Source: Planctomycetota bacterium (GTDB lineage Bacteria > Planctomycetota > B15-G4). Taken from it: a stretch of DNA of 64,000 nt. Every line of letters starts with the position of its first letter. Within the stretch, counting starts at the first letter, position 1. Below, piece after piece: positions 34,005 to 43,216 of the stretch. The position numbers and the translations under genes are program-made. The stretch covers positions 33,602 to 97,601 of the forward strand of contig JAJDER010000070.1 in assembly GCA_029259725.1 (NCBI GenBank). The letters are read 5' to 3'. The notes beneath the pieces were generated by a model that saw nothing but the letters and a program-made list of their open reading frames with translations, searched no databases and was not told the DNA's origin.

Positions 34005-35185
34005 CCCCCGCTCCAGGAGACCGCGGGCGAGTCCGCGCCCGGCGGCGGGCTCTCGCCGTCCTCCTGCTCGAGCCAGCCGTGAGGCAGGTGCACCTTGTCC
34101 TGGCTATGGCCGCGCTTGGCACGGGGCACGCGCAGCGCCCTGGCGGGGAACGGGATGTCCGGGTCGAGGTGCGAGAGCCAGCGGCGCATGTCCACGAGCG
34201 TGTCGATGTGTTGCAACCCCTCGCGCACGACCGCCGAGCCGGGGAAGCCCTTCGTGTACCAGCTGCACCACTTGCGCATCTCGAGGATGCCCTTCGTCTC
34301 GCCGAAGTACTCGACCAGCAGCTCCGCGTGCTCGAAGACGACGCCCAGCACTTCGCCCAGCGCGGGCGGGTCGGCGGGCTCGGTGCCGTCGAAGACCTGG
34401 GCCAGCTCGCGGAACAGCCACGGGCGGCCGAGGCAACCGCGGCCGATGATCACGCCGTCGCAGCCCGTGGCGCGCATCATGCGCAGCGCGTCCCAGCACT
34501 CCCAGATGTCGCCGTTGCCCAGGATCGGGATGGTGGCCTGCTCGGTGATGCGCGCGATCCAGTCCCAGTCGGCCTGGCCGCTGTAGCCGGCCTGCGCCGT
34601 GCGCGCGTGGACGCCCATCCAGCGGCAGCCGGCGTCGGTCGTGGCGGCCAGGGCGTCGGCCCAGGTGTGGCGGTCGTCATCGAGGCCGAGGCGGATCTTG
34701 GTGGTCACCGGCACCTCGCCCGCCGCGCGCACGACCGCCGTGAGCACCGCTCCCATGAGCTTCGGCCGCGCGGGCAAGGCCGAGCCACTGCCGCGTCCGG
34801 TCACCTTGCGCACCGGGCAGCCCATGTTGATGTCGATGTGATCGACACCGACCTCCTCGACCAGGAAGCGCGCGGCGTCGGCCATGTCGCTCGGGTCGGC
34901 GCCGAAGATCTGGATCGAGCGGATCGGCTCGTCGTCGGCGAAGCTGGCCATGCCCACCGTGCGCGCGTTGCGCTCGGAGAGTCCGCGCGAGTGCACCATC
35001 TCGGCCACGTAGAGCCCCGCGCCCATGCGGCGACAGAGGCTGCGGTACGGCGGGTTGGTCACGCCGGCCATGGGCGCGAGCACCACCGGCGGCCAGAGCG
35101 ACACCGCGTTCGTCAGCGGCAGCGGCGCGAACTCGCCGGGCGCCGCCACGGGCACGTCGGCGTTGATCTCGGAGCGGAGGGCCAT
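34001..35185 (-). CDS. dus: tRNA-dihydrouridine synthase
   Basis: This cytoplasmic FMN enzyme reduces uridine to dihydrouridine in tRNA D-loops. The TIM barrel starts at VVLAPMAGVTNPPYRSLCRR (residues about 34-53). The catalytic Cys is at about 123 in INMGCPVRKVTGRGSGSAL, and HARTAQAGYSGQADWDWI and GNGDIWECWDAL are present. The 394-residue length is slightly longer than most members because of a C-terminal tail ending in an acidic/Pro stretch. The ATG at 35185 fits the -10 box 10 nt upstream. Confidence 0.94.
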   Translation of the reverse strand: MALRSEINADVPVAAPGEFAPLPLTNAVSLWPPVVLAPMAGVTNPPYRSLCRRMGAGLYVAEMVHSRGLSERNARTVGMASFADDEPIRSIQIFGADPSDMADAARFLVEEVGVDHIDINMGCPVRKVTGRGSGSALPARPKLMGAVLTAVVRAAGEVPVTTKIRLGLDDDRHTWADALAATTDAGCRWMGVHARTAQAGYSGQADWDWIARITEQATIPILGNGDIWECWDALRMMRATGCDGVIIGRGCLGRPWLFRELAQVFDGTEPADPPALGEVLGVVFEHAELLVEYFGETKGILEMRKWCSWYTKGFPGSAVVREGLQHIDTLVDMRRWLSHLDPDIPFPARALRVPRAKRGHSQDKVHLPHGWLEQEDGESPPPGADSPAVSWSGG

Positions 35186-35195
35186 GGAACCCCCG

Positions 35196-35201
35196 AGTGT
35201 A
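35196..35201 (-). promoter_or_regulatory. Putative -10 box (TACACT) of the dus-DUF309 operon
   Basis: Minus strand CCGCTACACTCGGGGG, with 10 nt to the ATG. At most a few bases of leader would be transcribed. Confidence 0.5.
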
Positions 35202-35242
35202 GCGGCCCCGGCACGGGCTGCGGTGCCCGGCCCCGCCACGGT

Positions 35243-35965
35243 CTAGCCGGCGCGTGCCGGGCAGCGCCGTGGCGACGGCCCGCGTCGGCCTCGGAAGTGT
35301 TCCCCGGGCGCGGCGGAGACCGCCTTCGAGTCCCGGTCGAAAGCCCGCCAGCACCAGTCGAAGGAGGCGCTCGTCGGATTGAGGCCGACCCGCGGAGACC
35401 ACGCCAGACGCGGAGCCGCGTCCTGCTCCGCCGCCGCGAGGTACAACGGCCCGTCGCCGTCGGTGAGGTCCACGGTGTTCAGGGTGCGATCGATGCCGAA
35501 GGCCACGCACAGTCGACCCGGTCCCCGCGCCAGCTGGTGGTCCTTGCCCGCCAGCAGCTCCCTGCGCGTGGGGCCGTCTCCCAGGCGGAGCAGCCGGCGC
35601 TCGCGCATGAGCTCGAGCCCGACCCGCGGCTCCACCGCGCGCAACAGCACCGCCTTGCCCCCCGCGTCGCCCTGGGCGGTGACGTTGACGCAGAAGCAGC
35701 GGCCCTGGGTGGCGTAGACGTAGGCGTGACCCGCCGGCCCGAACATGACTTCGCACCGCGGGGTCGGGCCGCGGAAGCTGTGTGCACTCGGGTCGACGCC
35801 CTCGCCGCCGTAGGCCTCGACTTCGACGATGCGCCCGGTGATCCAGCCCGCTCCGCACCGGCGCACGAGCTGCCGTCCCACCAGCGCCCGCGCCAGATCC
35901 ACCACCGGCTGCTCGAAGAACGCCCGCGTGAGCGCGCCGGTCCGCGTGGCGCGCTGGCGACTCAC
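35243..35965 (-). CDS. mpg: DNA-3-methyladenine glycosylase (AAG/MPG family)
   Basis: This base-excision repair enzyme removes alkylated purines from DNA. The 240-residue product shows FFEQPVVDLARALVGRQLVRR, the catalytic segment RIVEVEAYGGEGVDPSAHSF (active-site Glu in EAY), PGHAYVYATQGRCFCVNV-like strands, and GPGRLCVAFGI. The GTG at 35965 overlaps the ubiD stop (GTGA) and gives the expected N-terminus, so it was preferred to upstream codons. The C-terminal 25 residues are basic and not conserved-looking. Confidence 0.9.
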   Translation of the reverse strand: MSRQRATRTGALTRAFFEQPVVDLARALVGRQLVRRCGAGWITGRIVEVEAYGGEGVDPSAHSFRGPTPRCEVMFGPAGHAYVYATQGRCFCVNVTAQGDAGGKAVLLRAVEPRVGLELMRERRLLRLGDGPTRRELLAGKDHQLARGPGRLCVAFGIDRTLNTVDLTDGDGPLYLAAAEQDAAPRLAWSPRVGLNPTSASFDWCWRAFDRDSKAVSAAPGEHFRGRRGPSPRRCPARAG

Positions 35966-37890
35966 GGGCACTCGCCCGGCAACCCCATCTCGCTCCAGGT
36001 CGCGCGCACGCGCTCGAGCACTTCCGGCGGATGCACCTGCTCGGTGGGCCACGGGCGCTCGAAACCGTCCGCTGCGCCCTTGCTGGTCACGTCGATCCCG
36101 AGCCGACGCGGATGCCAGTTGGCACGCTCGCGCAGCGAGGCGTCACGGGTCGCGTTGCCCGACCGCTGCACGTCTCGCTCCGGGTCGATGTGCGCCAGGG
36201 TCAGCCACATGAGCCGCGTGAGGTCGTCGAGACGTTCGCCCTTGTCCAGCACGAGCACCCGGTCGGTGACCACGCCGAAGCCCTGGCGCTCGCCCAGATC
36301 CCAGACCTGCTCCATGGTGACGCGCGGGATGCCCGGCGTGACCTTGTCCACCGTGACCGCCACCGCGCCCGCGCCGATCACCGCCGCCTGCTCGATCCCC
36401 GGCAGGGCCTCCAGCGCGGCCACGACCGTGTCCGCGTCGGGCGGCATGACGTCCAGCTCGCTGCGTCGCAGGCCCTCGGCGGGGAACTCGTCGGTGAGGT
36501 CGATGACCACCTTGCTGCCGAAGTGCAACGCGCGGCTGGCGTGATCCAGCGTCTCGGTCGGGCCGAACACGAACTCCAGGTCGCGCGAGGCGTCGAGCCG
36601 GTCCAGCAGCAGCCGCGTCAGCGCGTCGTCGTCCTCGAGATCGGGACCGTCCTGGTCCACGACGAGGATGACCTTGGTGAACATCGCCTGGCCGAGCCCC
36701 CAGACGGAGTGCGCCACCTTGCGCGCCTGGCCCGGGTACTCCTTCTTGATGCGCAGGATCATCAGGTTGTGGAACACGCCCGCGAAGGGCAGGCGCATGT
36801 CGATCACCTCGGGCATGACCTTGCGCTGCAGCGGCAGGAACAGGCGCTCGATGGCGGCGGCCATCCAACAGTCCTCCTGCGGTGGCGAACCCACCACGGT
36901 CGTGTGCCAGACGGCGTCCTTGCGATGCGTGATCGCCGTGACGTGCAGCACGTCGTAGTCGTCGGCCAGGGAATAGAACCCGGTGTGGTCACCGAAGGGA
37001 CCCTCACGGCGCTTCTCGTCGACGTTGACCCAGCCCTCGATGACGAACTCGGCGCAGGCCGGAACCTCCAGGTCCACGGTGCGGCACTTGACCAGATCCA
37101 CCGGCTTGCGCTGCAGGAACGCGGCGAAGAGCAGCTCGTCGACACCGGGCGGCAAGGGGCACACGGCCGAGAAGACCGTGGCCGCGCTGGCTCCGATGGC
37201 CACGGCCACGGGCATCGCCTCGCGCCCGAGCTCGGCGGTGCGACGCAGGTGCTCGGCCGCGGTGTGGTGCGTGTGGACATGGAAGCCGAGCGTGTTCGCG
37301 TCGTAGCGCTGCAGGCGGTACATGCCGCAGTTGCGCGCGCCGCTCACCGGATCCTTGGTGAAGACCAGCGGCAGGGTGACCACGGGTCCGGCGTCCTCGG
37401 GCCAGGTGCGCAGGATCGGGAGTTCGAACAGGTCCACGTCGTCCCCCTCGTGGACGACCTCCTGGCACGGCCCGGTACCGCGGTGGCGCGGGAAGAGCTT
37501 CGACAGCCGGCCCAGGAGCGGCAGCACGGCCAACTTGTCGCGCAGGCTGGTCCTCGGCTTCTCGAGCCGCTCGATGAAGTCCCCCACCAGGCCCTCGAGG
37601 TCCTGCCAGCGGTCCACACCACAGGCGATGCGCATGCGTTGCCGGCTGCCGTGGCTGTTGATCAGCACCGGAAAGCGGCTGTCCTTCACGTTCGTGAACA
37701 GCAGCGCCTTGTTCCCCACGTCGCCGGCCCGGGAGACGCGGTCCGCGATGGCCGCGATCTCGAGCTCGGTGTCGACCTCCCGATCGATGGTCAGGAGCTC
37801 CCCGGCGGCCTCCAGCTCGGCCATGAAGGAACGCAGGTCCGGCTGGCTCAACGCACGGGTCTCCGAACGACGTGGGGAATCACCCATCAT
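35962..37890 (-). CDS. ubiD: UbiD family decarboxylase
   Basis: UbiD enzymes decarboxylate aromatic or alpha,beta-unsaturated acids with prenylated FMN. Seen: the prFMN/metal-binding segment EGPFGDHTGFYSL (catalytic Glu-Arg-Glu region), NCGMYRLQRYD, and PPQEDCWMAAAIERLFLPLQ. The 642-residue length is well above the ~490 of E. coli UbiD, as in other long clades of the family. The ATG at 37890 (or 37887) opens the conserved N-terminus. No UbiX-type prenyltransferase lies in this window, so the cofactor must come from elsewhere. The mpg gene overlaps the 3' end. Confidence 0.92.
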   Translation of the reverse strand: MMGDSPRRSETRALSQPDLRSFMAELEAAGELLTIDREVDTELEIAAIADRVSRAGDVGNKALLFTNVKDSRFPVLINSHGSRQRMRIACGVDRWQDLEGLVGDFIERLEKPRTSLRDKLAVLPLLGRLSKLFPRHRGTGPCQEVVHEGDDVDLFELPILRTWPEDAGPVVTLPLVFTKDPVSGARNCGMYRLQRYDANTLGFHVHTHHTAAEHLRRTAELGREAMPVAVAIGASAATVFSAVCPLPPGVDELLFAAFLQRKPVDLVKCRTVDLEVPACAEFVIEGWVNVDEKRREGPFGDHTGFYSLADDYDVLHVTAITHRKDAVWHTTVVGSPPQEDCWMAAAIERLFLPLQRKVMPEVIDMRLPFAGVFHNLMILRIKKEYPGQARKVAHSVWGLGQAMFTKVILVVDQDGPDLEDDDALTRLLLDRLDASRDLEFVFGPTETLDHASRALHFGSKVVIDLTDEFPAEGLRRSELDVMPPDADTVVAALEALPGIEQAAVIGAGAVAVTVDKVTPGIPRVTMEQVWDLGERQGFGVVTDRVLVLDKGERLDDLTRLMWLTLAHIDPERDVQRSGNATRDASLRERANWHPRRLGIDVTSKGAADGFERPWPTEQVHPPEVLERVRATWSEMGLPGECP

Positions 37891-37910
37891 AGCCAGGGCG
37901 GTACCATGGG

Positions 37911-38783
37911 ATGCCCCGGAAGTCCCGAGCACCCCCTCTCTCGAGCCCCGACATCGTGACGACCTACGACGAACTCGCCAAGGCCGCCGACTTCGTCTCC
38001 GCCCGCCTCGGACGCGCCCCCATCGGCATCGTCCTCGGCTCGGGGCTCTCGGAGACGCTCGACAGCGTGGACCGCCCACGCTTCCTCGACTACACCGAGA
38101 TCCCGGGCCTGCCCGGCACCAGCATCGTCGGCCACCGCGGCGCCCTGCTCCACGGTCACATGGGCGACGTGGCCATCCTCGGCCTGTGCGGCCGCGTCCA
38201 CCTCTACGAGGGCCGGCCGATCGAGGAGATCGTCGCGCCCGTACGTCTGCTGTCGATGCTCGGCGTGCACACCCTGGTCGTGACCTCGGCCGTGGGGTCG
38301 GCCGACCCGGAGCTGCTCCCCGGCCACGTGATGGCCGTCGAGGATCACATCAATCTCTCCGGCGAGAACGTGCTGGCCGGCGAGAGCGACAACCGCTTCG
38401 GCTCGCGCTTCCCCGACATGACCCAGGCCTATGACAAGACCTGCATCGCGATCGTCGAGGAGGTCGCCGCCCTGGCCGGCATCCCCATGCGCCGCGGCAT
38501 CCTGGCCCAGTTCCGCGGCCCGTCCTACGAGACGCCGGCCGAGGTGCGCATGGCCAAGACGCTCGGCGCGCGCGTGGTGAGCATGTCGATGGTCCCCGAG
38601 GTGCTCGCCGCCCGGCAGCGCGGCATGCGCGTGCTCGGGCTCGCCGCCGTGACCAACCTCGCCGCCGGCCTGGGCCTCGCCGCCCTCGAACACCAGGACG
38701 TCCTGCGCAGCAGCGCGACCAACGCCGAGATCCTGCAGAACCTGCTCTCGGGCGTCGTGCCGCGCCTGGCCGCCATGCCCTGA
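37911..38783 (+). CDS. punA: Purine nucleoside phosphorylase
   Basis: This enzyme splits purine nucleosides with phosphate to base and (deoxy)ribose-1-phosphate in salvage. Trimeric PNP motifs are visible: the phosphate loop VLGSGLSETL, GHRGALLHGHMG, GRVHLYEG, FRGPSYETPAEVRMAKTLGA and the base-binding TNLAAG. VTSAVGS replaces the more common VTNAAGG, which may alter base preference. The start is ATG 37911; GTG 37956 (VTTYDELAKAA) is equally compatible with family length. It lies divergent from ubiD and upstream of hpt. Confidence 0.92.
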   Translation: MPRKSRAPPLSSPDIVTTYDELAKAADFVSARLGRAPIGIVLGSGLSETLDSVDRPRFLDYTEIPGLPGTSIVGHRGALLHGHMGDVAILGLCGRVHLYEGRPIEEIVAPVRLLSMLGVHTLVVTSAVGSADPELLPGHVMAVEDHINLSGENVLAGESDNRFGSRFPDMTQAYDKTCIAIVEEVAALAGIPMRRGILAQFRGPSYETPAEVRMAKTLGARVVSMSMVPEVLAARQRGMRVLGLAAVTNLAAGLGLAALEHQDVLRSSATNAEILQNLLSGVVPRLAAMP

Positions 38784-38790
38784 CGCACTT

Positions 38791-38826
38791 CGCCGGCCCC
38801 ATCGCCGGCCCCATCGCCTCGCCCAT
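38791..38826. repeat. Three tandem 12-bp units between punA and hpt
   Basis: CGCCGGCCCCAT occurs twice, followed by the variant CGCCTCGCCCAT, in the 92-bp spacer before hpt. No hairpin or promoter is apparent. Confidence 0.75.
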
Positions 38827-38875
38827 CGCCCCGCCGGACACCTCGCCCGACACCTGCCCTGGACCGAGCCCTTTC

Positions 38876-39445
38876 ATGACCGAGACCACCGGTGCCCCCA
38901 TGACGCTTGGCAACCACTACCCCTCGCAGGCCGAGGTCCTGTTCAAGGGCAGCGAGATCCACGCCAGGGTCGGCGAGATGGCCGCGGACATCCGCGACGT
39001 GTACGGCGACGAGGAGATCACCATCGTCGCCGTCCTCCACGGCGCGCTGATCTTCGTGGCCGACCTGATGCGGGCGTTGCCGATGCCCATGCACCTGACG
39101 GCGGTCGTCGCGAGCAGTTACCGCGGCGCCGCCACGAGCCCCGGCGAACTCGAGATCTCGCTGAACAGCGAACTCGACATCGCCGACCGGCACGTGCTGC
39201 TCGTGGACGACATCCTCGACACCGGGCGGACGCTGTTCCGGCTCAAGCAGATCGTGGCCGCCCACCATCCGCGCTCGGTGCGCGTGGCCGCCCTGGTCGA
39301 CAAGCCGTCCCGGCGCGTCGCCGAGCTGAAGGCCGACTTCGTGGGCTTCGAGATCCCCGACCTGTTCATCGTCGGCTACGGGCTCGACTTCAACGGGCAC
39401 TACCGCAACCTGCCGGACATCGTGGCGCTGCCCGCCGGCACCTGA
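38876..39445 (+). CDS. hpt: Hypoxanthine phosphoribosyltransferase
   Basis: It joins hypoxanthine or guanine to PRPP in purine salvage. The PRPP-binding loop VLLVDDILDTGRTL, the substrate strand VLHGALIFVADLMR, and the C-terminal KPSRRV (purine contact) and VGYGLDFNGHYRNLPDI are textbook HPRT. The 189-residue length is normal. It follows punA on the same strand with a 92-nt repetitive gap. A second in-frame ATG lies at 38900; no Shine-Dalgarno marks either. Confidence 0.95.
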   Translation: MTETTGAPMTLGNHYPSQAEVLFKGSEIHARVGEMAADIRDVYGDEEITIVAVLHGALIFVADLMRALPMPMHLTAVVASSYRGAATSPGELEISLNSELDIADRHVLLVDDILDTGRTLFRLKQIVAAHHPRSVRVAALVDKPSRRVAELKADFVGFEIPDLFIVGYGLDFNGHYRNLPDIVALPAGT

Positions 39446-39447
39446 CG

Positions 39448-39678
39448 TCAGCCGGGCTTCGCCCCGGATCCACGGGGCACCTCGGGCGCGGGGCTCTCGG
39501 GGCACTGACCGCACGCCGTGGGCGGGGTCACGCGGCGGATGGGCTCGCACAGGGCCTCGTAGTACAGGCGACACGCGCACCACTCGGGGAAACGCAGCAG
39601 CTGCGCCTCGGTGACCGGGTGGCCGTCGCTGGCGATGGCCCCTTCACTGTTGCGTCGGCGTCGACGACGTCTGGCCAT
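39448..39678 (-). CDS. Small Arg- and Cys-containing hypothetical protein
   Basis: I do not recognise it. The 76 residues start with nine Arg in ten positions. Four or five Cys follow (EWCACRLYYEALCEPI and ACGQCPES), suggesting a small zinc-binding fold. It ends 2 nt from the convergent hpt stop. GC-rich third positions are compatible with coding, but no homology can be stated. Confidence 0.5.
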   Translation of the reverse strand: MARRRRRRRNSEGAIASDGHPVTEAQLLRFPEWCACRLYYEALCEPIRRVTPPTACGQCPESPAPEVPRGSGAKPG

Positions 39679-39778
39679 CCGATGCCCCCTGGGTACCTGA
39701 CGTGGACCGTCGTGGCGACGTGCTGTCGTCAGCCCGACGATTCACGAAGAGGCAGGCTACCCAGCAACGGGGGCGTCG

Positions 39779-40138
39779 TCACGAGAGCCGCTCGTCCGTT
39801 GATGCGCACTCCTCGATCGGCGCGGGCAGCGTGACGAACAACAGACAGCCTTCGCGCGAGTGCGGTCGGTGCACCGACCCCGGCGGATGCCAGACATGGC
39901 TGCCCTCCCCCCACGTGCTCCCGCCGTCCTCGATCGACCCGGCGAGCACCAGGTACTGCTCCCCCTGCGGGTGTCGATGCGCCGTGTACGACGCGCCAGG
40001 TTCGAAGCGCAAGAGCACCGACGAGGCGCCGGTCTCGGGATCGAAGCGCAGCTTCTTCCAGCGCACGCCCTCGACCGGCGTCGGCCGCCAGGGAAGGTTG
40101 CCACTGTCGGTGTAGGCACTCGGGTGGATCGACGGCAC
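39779..40138 (-). CDS. Cupin domain protein (ChrR-like)
   Basis: The 119-residue protein has a cupin fold with the metal-binding pattern YTAHRHPQGEQYLVLAGSI (His, His, Gln/Glu) and a second motif PPGSVHRPHSREGCLLF. It resembles the C-terminal cupin of ChrR-type anti-sigma factors, but the N-terminal zinc domain is absent and no ECF gene is adjacent. It may be a small metal-dependent enzyme or sensor. The GTG at 40138 precedes the first family-like residues (SIHPSAY). It lies 59 nt downstream of recQ on the same strand. Confidence 0.78.
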   Translation of the reverse strand: MPSIHPSAYTDSGNLPWRPTPVEGVRWKKLRFDPETGASSVLLRFEPGASYTAHRHPQGEQYLVLAGSIEDGGSTWGEGSHVWHPPGSVHRPHSREGCLLFVTLPAPIEECASTDERLS

Positions 40139-40196
40139 GGGAAACCCCAGGGGTCGACGCGAACGGGTTCGGACGGGTTCCGCCCGGGTCCGGATC

Positions 40197-42095
40197 CTAC
40201 GGCATGCTCGCCGCGCGCGGATCCAGGTCGAGGGTGTCGGGGTCCTCACCGGAGAGGACCGCCAGGAACGGAGCGCCATAGGCCTCGATCTTCTTCGGCC
40301 CGAGGCCGTGCACGGCGAGGAGTTCGTCCGCGCCACTCGGCCGCGCGCTGCACATCTCACGCAAGCTGCGGTCGGTGGCGATCACGTAGGCCGGGACCTG
40401 CTTGTCGTCGGCGAGGCGCTTGCGCAGGATCCGCAGCCGATCGAAGAGCGCCTCGTCCTCTTCGGTGACCTCTCCGTCGACGACCTCCACCGCCGCGGCG
40501 CGGCGCTTGCGAGCACGCTTGCCCGACCCGCGTCGGCTCGAGGACGCGGCCGGTCGCTCGCGGGGACGCGACAGCAGCAGCCGCTCCTCGCCGCGGAGCA
40601 GCGCCTTGCAGCCCGGTGTGAGCACGAGCACCGACCAGTTGGCCAGGTCCTGCTCCAGCAGCCCGCGATGGATCAACTGTCGGATCACGGCCATCCAGTG
40701 GTCGCGTGACTGGCCCTGCCCGATGCCATGGGTGGAGAGCTCGTCGTGTCGGTTCTCGATCACGCGGCGACCGCGCCCGCCCATGAGCACATCGACCACG
40801 TAGGCCGCCCCGAACCGCTGCCCCATCCGGAACACGCAGCTCAGGATCTTCTGCGCGTCCTCGGTGGCGTCGTAGGTCTCGGGGGGATCGAGACAGACGT
40901 CGCAGTTGCCGCAGTCCTCGACCCGCTCCTCGCCGAAGTAGCCGAGCAGCGCGCGGCGGCGGCAGCTGTCGGCCTCGGCGATCGAGACCATGGCCCGCAG
41001 CCGGTGCTGGTCCACGCGCAGCTGCTCGGCGTCGCGTTCGCCATCCCACTCGCCCCCCGACTCGATCAACCGGTGGACGAGCACCACGTCCGCCGCCGAG
41101 TACATCAGCAACGCGTCCGCCGGGGCTCCGTCGCGCCCCGCGCGCCCGGTCTCCTGGTAGTAGGCTTCGACGCTCTTGGGCAGGTCGTGGTGAACCACGA
41201 AGCGCACGTTGGCCTTGTCGATGCCCATGCCGAAGGCCACCGTCGCGACGACCACGTCGATGCGCCCGGTGAGGAAGTGCTCCTGCACGCGCCGACGCTT
41301 CTCGGTCGGCAGGCCGGCGTGGTACGCGGCCGCGGAGTGCCCGGCGTGATCCAGGGTCGCCGCCACCTCTTCGGTGCGCTTGCGACTCAGGCAGTAGACG
41401 ATGCCCGCCTGCCCGCGGCGCTCCTCGACGAAGTCCGTCAGCAGGTGCTTGGCGCCCGTCTTGGGCCGCACGCTGTAGCGGATGTTCGGGCGGTCGAAAC
41501 CGGCGACGAAGCGAGCCGCCTGCTGCAGCCCGAGCTGGACCACGATGTCCTCGCGCGTGTACGGGTCGGCCGTGGCTGTCAGCGCGATGCGCGGCACGTC
41601 CGGAAAGCGCTTCGCCAGCACCGACAAGCGCGCGTACTCGGGCCGGAAGTCGTGCCCCCACTGGGACACGCAATGGGCCTCGTCGATGGCGAAGAGCGCC
41701 AGCGGGATGCCCGCCAGGCGCTCCAGGAAACCGTCCAGCATGAGCCGCTCGGGCGACACGTACAGCAGGTCGAGCTCACCGGCGTGCAGCCGCGTGAGGA
41801 TCGCGCGGGCCTCGTCGCTGTCCAGCAGCGAGTTGTAGGCCGCGGCGGCGACACCCTTGGCCCGCAACGCATCGACCTGGTCCTTCATCAGCGCGAGCAG
41901 CGGCGACACGACCACCGCCGTGCCGGGCCGGATCAACGCCGGCACCTGGTAGCAGAGGCTCTTGCCGCCGCCGGTGGGCATGAGCACGAAGGCGTCCTCG
42001 CCGCGGCAGACCGCGTCGATGATGTCTTCCTGGTACGGACGGAAGACCTCGTGCCCGAAGATGTCGGCCAGCATGGCGAGCGAGGTGGCAGTCAC
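40197..42095 (-). CDS. recQ: ATP-dependent DNA helicase RecQ
   Basis: This 3'-5' helicase unwinds DNA in recombination and fork repair. The 632 residues carry Walker A (PTGGGKS, about 40-46), the DEAH box (138-141), motif VI (QETGRAGRDG), the zinc-binding Cys cluster (CRRRALLGYFGE...CGNCDVC, about 375-402), a winged-helix region and a C-terminal HRDC domain (LRKRLADDKQVPAYVIATD). A basic/acidic linker separates the WH and HRDC parts. All domains are present and in normal order. Confidence 0.96.
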   Translation of the reverse strand: MTATSLAMLADIFGHEVFRPYQEDIIDAVCRGEDAFVLMPTGGGKSLCYQVPALIRPGTAVVVSPLLALMKDQVDALRAKGVAAAAYNSLLDSDEARAILTRLHAGELDLLYVSPERLMLDGFLERLAGIPLALFAIDEAHCVSQWGHDFRPEYARLSVLAKRFPDVPRIALTATADPYTREDIVVQLGLQQAARFVAGFDRPNIRYSVRPKTGAKHLLTDFVEERRGQAGIVYCLSRKRTEEVAATLDHAGHSAAAYHAGLPTEKRRRVQEHFLTGRIDVVVATVAFGMGIDKANVRFVVHHDLPKSVEAYYQETGRAGRDGAPADALLMYSAADVVLVHRLIESGGEWDGERDAEQLRVDQHRLRAMVSIAEADSCRRRALLGYFGEERVEDCGNCDVCLDPPETYDATEDAQKILSCVFRMGQRFGAAYVVDVLMGGRGRRVIENRHDELSTHGIGQGQSRDHWMAVIRQLIHRGLLEQDLANWSVLVLTPGCKALLRGEERLLLSRPRERPAASSSRRGSGKRARKRRAAAVEVVDGEVTEEDEALFDRLRILRKRLADDKQVPAYVIATDRSLREMCSARPSGADELLAVHGLGPKKIEAYGAPFLAVLSGEDPDTLDLDPRAASMP

Positions 42096-42155
42096 GGGCG
42101 TCCGAGGCAGGAGGTGGCCATGATCCTGGGGCCTCGGGTGGCCTGACGGACCGAA

Positions 42156-42178
42156 GGCCCCCGCATTTCATGGGGGCC
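42156..42178 (-). terminator. Hairpin terminator downstream of add
   Basis: Minus strand GGCCCCC-ATGAAATGC-GGGGGCC followed by TTCG, 18 nt after the add stop. The stem is 7 bp and can extend through CAT/ATG pairs. Confidence 0.65.
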
Positions 42179-42196
42179 GAGGCAGGGAATCAACCG

Positions 42197-43216
42197 CTAC
42201 ACCGTGCCCGCTTCGATCCGCGCCCTCAGTGCGGCCCGCCCGGCCTCGTCCAGGAACGCGGCCTCCAGCGCCGCGAGGGCGAAGGCGCGCAGCTGTTCCA
42301 GGTCGTAACCCCAGGTCGCGGCGGCCAGCAGGTACTCGTCGGTCAGCGTGATGCCGCTCACCGCCGGATCATCGGTGTTGAGGGTGACCAGGTGCCCGGC
42401 GCGGTGCAGCGCGTCGAACGGGTGGGCATCCAGGCCGGAGACCGCGCCGGTCTGCAGGTTGCTGGTCAGGCAGCACTCCAGCGCCAGGCCCGCCTGCCGG
42501 ACCCGGTCCGCGAGGGCGGCATCCTCACGCAGGGCGACGGCATGGCCGATCCGCGTCGCGACCAGTCCGTCCATGGCCTCGACGATGGACTCGGGCCCAC
42601 AGGCCTCACCGGCATGGATCGTGACCGGGAGTCCGGCCTCGCGCAGGCGACGGAAGTCCTCGGCGAAGGGCTCACCGGGCATGTCCTCGGGGCCCGCGAG
42701 GTCCACGCCGACCACGCCCCGGTCGGCGTACGCCAGCGCCAGCTCGGTCAGGGCCGCGTTCACTTCCGGCGGCTCGCTGCGGTACAGGCACAGGATCGCG
42801 CCCCAGCTCACGCCGTGATCGCGGCCGCCCGAGGCGAGGCCCGCCAGCGCCTCACGCAGCACGTCCTCGGCGGAGTGGCCGTCGGTGGCCTGCAGCGCCG
42901 GGCAGAAGCGCGCCTCGAGATGGACCACGCCGTCGGCCGCGGCGTCCTCGAGCAGTTCGTAGCCCGCGCGCTCGAGCGAACCGGGCGCGTTCAACACCGG
43001 GTAGAACGTCTCGAACGTGAGCAGGAAGTCGCGCAGCGTGCGGCAGTCGGGCGAGACCCGCACGTGGGGCAGGAGCTCCTCCACCGTGTCGGCCGGCAGC
43101 GGGATCCCGGCCGCCTGCGCGATCTCCAGCAGCGTGCCGGGTCGCACGGCCCCGTCCAGGTGACAGTGCAGGTCGACCTTGGGCAGCGCGAGCACGGCGG
43201 CGCGCTCGAGGCTCAC
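42197..43216 (-). CDS. add: Adenosine deaminase
   Basis: It hydrolyses adenosine to inosine, feeding the PNP and HPRT encoded nearby. The 339 residues contain the zinc ligands HCHLDGA (His 17 and 19), THIHAGEACGPESI-like VTIHAGEACGP, the catalytic IGHAVAL His, and NTDDPAVSGITL with the Asp pair. Its ATG overlaps the speA stop by 4 nt, so add is probably translated with the arginine decarboxylase. Deamination of related aminopurines (adenine deaminase-like clade) cannot be excluded. Confidence 0.94.
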   Translation of the reverse strand: MSLERAAVLALPKVDLHCHLDGAVRPGTLLEIAQAAGIPLPADTVEELLPHVRVSPDCRTLRDFLLTFETFYPVLNAPGSLERAGYELLEDAAADGVVHLEARFCPALQATDGHSAEDVLREALAGLASGGRDHGVSWGAILCLYRSEPPEVNAALTELALAYADRGVVGVDLAGPEDMPGEPFAEDFRRLREAGLPVTIHAGEACGPESIVEAMDGLVATRIGHAVALREDAALADRVRQAGLALECCLTSNLQTGAVSGLDAHPFDALHRAGHLVTLNTDDPAVSGITLTDEYLLAAATWGYDLEQLRAFALAALEAAFLDEAGRAALRARIEAGTV

